The notes under the pieces were generated by a model that was given only the letters and a program-made list of their open reading frames with translations, had not been told where the DNA came from and searched no databases. From positions 868,001 through 932,000 of the forward strand of contig NZ_JAHCDN010000001.1 of NCBI RefSeq assembly GCF_018413605.1: a DNA stretch of 64,000 nt, written 5' to 3'. Positions 61,425 to 64,000 of this stretch are shown in pieces. How positions within the stretch are numbered: position 1 is the first letter of the stretch; the number at the start of each line of letters is the position of its first letter. This stretch comes from Variovorax sp. PCZ-1 (GTDB lineage Bacteria; Pseudomonadota; Gammaproteobacteria; Burkholderiales; Burkholderiaceae_C). The position numbers and the translations under genes are program-made.

Positions 61425-63463
61425 GTCTCATAGACAAGCTGCGCCATTTGCCGCGCGATGCGAGAGATACGCTGTTTTTGCTCGGTGTGATCGCCTGGGT
61501 GATCTTGCCGCAAACTGAGCATTTGCCGCTGTGGTGTTCTGCGCTCGCTGCCATCGTTTTGGTCTGGCGCGGCCGCTTGGCTTGGCTGGGTATGCCACTG
61601 CCATCTAAGTGGTGGTTGATCGGCTTACTCGCACTCACCATTGGTGCAACACTCATCACGCACCGCACTTTGCTGGGCCGCGATGCTGGCGTCACGATGA
61701 TCGTGGTGCTGCTCAGTTTGAAAACACTGGAGCTTCGAGCAAAGCGAGATGCCTTCGTTGTGTTCTTTCTGGGCTTCTTCACGATGCTCACCAATTTCTT
61801 TTTCTCCCAAAGCCTGCTGGTGGCTGCGGCCATGATGATCGCATTGATGGGCCTGCTCACTGCGTTGGTCAATGCACATCGCTTGGTGGGTCAACCACCG
61901 TTGACAGAATCGCTCAAAACGGCTGGTTTCATGGTTTTGCTCGGCGCGCCCATCATGGCACTTTTGTTTGTCCTCTTTCCTCGGCTTGCGCCGCTATGGG
62001 GTGTACCTGGCGATGCCATGTCAGGGCGTAGCGGTCTGTCGGGGCAGATGGAGGTCGGCGCGATTGCGAAACTCGCCCTAGACGACTCCATTGCGTTTCG
62101 CGTGAAATGGAATTTGGCCACTGGCCAGCAAATCCCACCCGCTGCAGAACAGTATTTTCGCGGTCCTGTGCTTTCAAGCTTTGATGGTCGCAACTGGCGG
62201 CCAAACACCTCACAGCTTTCGCGCCGCTTTGCTGTACCCGCAGGCCTCAAAACCAGTGGCGAAGTGCTCAATTACGAAGTAACGATGGAGCCCACTCAGA
62301 GGCCTTGGCTCTTCGTACTGGAAGCGGCTACCGCCGCACCGCAAATTCCAGGCTTGGATGTGGTGATGACCAATGAATTGCAGTGGATCATCAATCGTCC
62401 TGTTAGCGATTTGCTGCGTTACAAAGCCAGTAGCAGCACGCGCTTTACCCATGGCCCTGAGCGCCAAGTGATTGGCCTCCAAGATTTCGTGGAGCTTCCC
62501 GCCGGTTTCAATCCACGTACTTTGCAACTCGCCGCGGATATCCGCCGCGATCCGCGCTTTGCGCAGGCCAACGCTAGCCTGCTTGTTCCCGAGGTGTTGC
62601 GCCGCCTGCGAGAAGGCGGCTACACCTATACGCTCGAGCCCGGCGTGTTTGGCCAACACACGGCGGATGAGTTTTGGTTTGATCGGAAAGAAGGCTTTTG
62701 CGAACACATCGCTTCAAGCTTTGTGATTTTGATGCGCGCCATGGATATTCCGGCGCGAATCGTGACTGGCTATCAAGGGGGAGAGGTCAATCCCGTCGAT
62801 AACTTCTGGACTGTGCGCCAACGCGATGCGCATGCTTGGGCAGAAGTCTGGCAGCCCGGCGAAGGCTGGGTACGCGTCGATCCCACCGGCGCTGTATCGC
62901 CGGGGCGTATTGGTGCTTTTGAGCGTCTGGCCGTGCCACAGGGGGCCGTAGGCGCAGCCCTAGGTGCAGTCATGCCTGAAGGAATGATCACGCAAATTCG
63001 CGCCGCTTGGGAGGCACTCAACAACTCTTGGAATCAATGGGTGCTCAACTATTCCCAGGCCAAGCAGCTGGATCTGCTCAAGAGCCTTGGCTTTCAAAGC
63101 CCGAGCTGGGAAGATTTGGGCAAAGTGCTTGCTGGCATCGTCACACTCGCAGGCCTGATCGGCGCAATTTTTACTTATTGGGAGCGTCATCACCAAGACC
63201 CGTGGCTGCGCCAACTAGGTAAAGCACGTAAGTTGCTGGCTAAAGCGGGCTTGCCCTCCGAAGCCAGCACGCCGCCACGGAGTCTGGCCTTGCAGGCCAT
63301 TACGAAATTTGGTGAAGAGGCGCGTCCGCTGCATGATTGGCTGCTGCAATTCGACGCCATGCGTTATCGCCCACAGCAAAGTGAGCCCAGCCGTACCAAG
63401 CAAAGCTTGGCTACACTAAGCGCAAGCTTTTCTCGCCTTAAACCTTTGCAAGCTCTTTCTTGA
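61418..63463 (+). CDS. Membrane transglutaminase-like protein, TgpA type (DUF3488 + transglutaminase core)
   Basis: 681 residues. About six helices in the first 190 residues (DUF3488), then a periplasmic transglutaminase core with the catalytic Cys in KEGFCEHIASSFVILMRAM, His in QRDAHAWAEVW and Asp in VRVDPTGAV; then one helix (VLAGIVTLAGLIGAIFTYW) and a cytoplasmic tail. Third gene of the MoxR-DUF58-TgpA set; the Pseudomonas relative is essential but its role is not settled. Stop overlaps mltB. Confidence 0.93.
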   Translation: MLSLIDKLRHLPRDARDTLFLLGVIAWVILPQTEHLPLWCSALAAIVLVWRGRLAWLGMPLPSKWWLIGLLALTIGATLITHRTLLGRDAGVTMIVVLLSLKTLELRAKRDAFVVFFLGFFTMLTNFFFSQSLLVAAAMMIALMGLLTALVNAHRLVGQPPLTESLKTAGFMVLLGAPIMALLFVLFPRLAPLWGVPGDAMSGRSGLSGQMEVGAIAKLALDDSIAFRVKWNLATGQQIPPAAEQYFRGPVLSSFDGRNWRPNTSQLSRRFAVPAGLKTSGEVLNYEVTMEPTQRPWLFVLEAATAAPQIPGLDVVMTNELQWIINRPVSDLLRYKASSSTRFTHGPERQVIGLQDFVELPAGFNPRTLQLAADIRRDPRFAQANASLLVPEVLRRLREGGYTYTLEPGVFGQHTADEFWFDRKEGFCEHIASSFVILMRAMDIPARIVTGYQGGEVNPVDNFWTVRQRDAHAWAEVWQPGEGWVRVDPTGAVSPGRIGAFERLAVPQGAVGAALGAVMPEGMITQIRAAWEALNNSWNQWVLNYSQAKQLDLLKSLGFQSPSWEDLGKVLAGIVTLAGLIGAIFTYWERHHQDPWLRQLGKARKLLAKAGLPSEASTPPRSLALQAITKFGEEARPLHDWLLQFDAMRYRPQQSEPSRTKQSLATLSASFSRLKPLQALS

Positions 63464-64000
63464 TGCCGATTCCTCTCTCTTTACCGCACCGAATGTATTT
63501 ACAGCGCAAGAAAATTGCTATTTTTCTAATAGCAATCTGCGCAGTATCTATGCCGGCAATTGCTCAAAATAGCTCTAAAAATACCACAAAAAACCAAGCG
63601 CTCATTCTCAGTGATCGCTATGCCAGCAACGAAGAAGCGATGCGCTTCGCGGATGATGTAGCCGAGCGCCGTAACCTGGACAAAGAATGGGTACGCCAAG
63701 CCATCGGCCAAGCCCGCTTTATTCCCACTGTGCAACGCCTGATGCGCCCCATGCAGCCCTCGGCTTCCGGAGTGATCTGGAAAAACTGGCGCGTTTATCG
63801 CAGCCGCTTTATTGATAACGTGCGCATTCAAGCCGGTGTGAAATTCTGGCGAGAAAATAGCGCTGCTTTGGAGCGTGCAGAGGCCGAGTTTGGTGTGCCT
63901 GCAGAAATCATTGTTGGCATCATCGGTGTCGAAACCATCTATGGCCGAGACATGGGCACATTTCGCGTCATTGATGCGCTTGCTACTTTGGCGTTTGATT
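63463..64000 (+). CDS. mltB: Membrane-bound lytic murein transglycosylase B, N-terminal part (cut by window edge)
   Basis: 179 codons visible. MltB-type lytic transglycosylase, cleaving peptidoglycan glycan strands: FADDVAERRNLDKEWV, ARFIPTVQRLMRP, WRVYRSRFI and GIIGVETIYGR (catalytic Glu) match the family. The start overlaps the tgpA-type stop (TGATG). The signal-peptide core IAIFLIAICAVSMPAIAQ is encoded by a GCCGGC-hairpin repeat. The predicted cleavage is after AIA, and no lipobox Cys follows, so it may be a soluble exported form. The rest is outside the window. Confidence 0.92.
   Translation, partial: MPIPLSLPHRMYLQRKKIAIFLIAICAVSMPAIAQNSSKNTTKNQALILSDRYASNEEAMRFADDVAERRNLDKEWVRQAIGQARFIPTVQRLMRPMQPSASGVIWKNWRVYRSRFIDNVRIQAGVKFWRENSAALERAEAEFGVPAEIIVGIIGVETIYGRDMGTFRVIDALATLAFD
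63515..63561 (-). repeat. GCCGGC-hairpin repeat, copy 13 (in the MltB signal peptide)
   Basis: Plus strand TTGCTATTTTTCTAATAGCA then ATCTGCGCAGTATCTATGCCGGCAA. Here the hairpin half is perfect (TTGCTATT...AATAGCAA). In frame; encodes AIFLIAICAVSMPAIA. Confidence 0.92.

Noticed and set aside
1-64000. tRNA, rRNA, transposase or phage genes
   Set aside because: I looked for them and found no convincing candidate. Absence was judged by eye only.

Overview
The window looks like a chromosomal segment of a betaproteobacterium of the order Burkholderiales, probably close to the Comamonadaceae. This rests on the housekeeping block yebC-purD-plsC-hemF-nadD-rsfS-rlmH-maf-rng, the dapA-bamC pair, the livHMGF set and the general character of the proteins; no rRNA or other decisive marker is present. 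About 62 protein genes are supported, two of them cut by the window edges (nasA at the left, mltB at the right). I see no transposase, integrase, phage gene, tRNA, rRNA or CRISPR array.

Layout. (1) 1-15841: an assimilatory nitrate/nitrite region, nearly all on the minus strand: nasT-like ANTAR regulator, a NarL-type response regulator and hybrid histidine kinase, nrtA-nrtB-nrtD nitrate ABC transporter, a NarK/NasA-type MFS transporter with a small unknown protein, then nirB-nirD-nasA. A pseudouridine-synthase-like gene and a PP2C phosphatase/Ser-Thr kinase fusion sit inside it on the plus strand. Three GG-N10-GC (sigma-54-type) promoters lie before nirB, nrtA and narK, and the nrtA leader carries a terminator with a mutually exclusive hairpin, the arrangement expected of an ANTAR antitermination target. 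(2) 16026-24912: a mixed region with a repeat-containing lipoprotein, tsaD, a small heat-shock protein, an orphan amino-acid-type binding protein, a TetR/MAPEG/alpha-beta hydrolase module, and ferredoxin plus ferredoxin-NADP reductase. (3) 23314-31288, minus strand: one long sulfate assimilation run, TSUP exporter-cysI-DUF934-cysH-cysD-cysN-fdxA-fpr. (4) 31289-32042: non-coding, with a 161-bp fold-back element. (5) 32043-45666: HerA-like ATPase, then the housekeeping block, DUF1223, CAP lipoprotein and an MFS transporter. (6) 45962-52566: XRE-cupin regulator with two GNATs, SDR, methyltransferase, dapA, bamC, rarA. (7) 52820-56380: livHMGF. (8) 56539-64000: a 7TMR-DISM/degenerate GGDEF protein, a histone-deacetylase-like hydrolase, and the moxR-DUF58-transglutaminase set followed by mltB.

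The most unusual signal is not a gene. Two short repeat families are scattered through the window. The first is an approximately 45-bp element (a GCCGGC end followed by a TGCTAT...ATAGCA hairpin) with 13 clear and 4 degenerate copies; most lie inside protein genes without breaking the frame, always in the same one of the six frames per orientation. They encode peptides such as [11 protein letters not shown] or IASRAEDTPA, and in two exported proteins they supply the signal-peptide core. The second is an AACGCAAAA-rich fold-back, about 85-120 bp, present five times and only between consecutive genes of the nitrate/nitrite and sulfate assimilation operons. Neither could be searched against databases here, so novelty is not claimed as fact.
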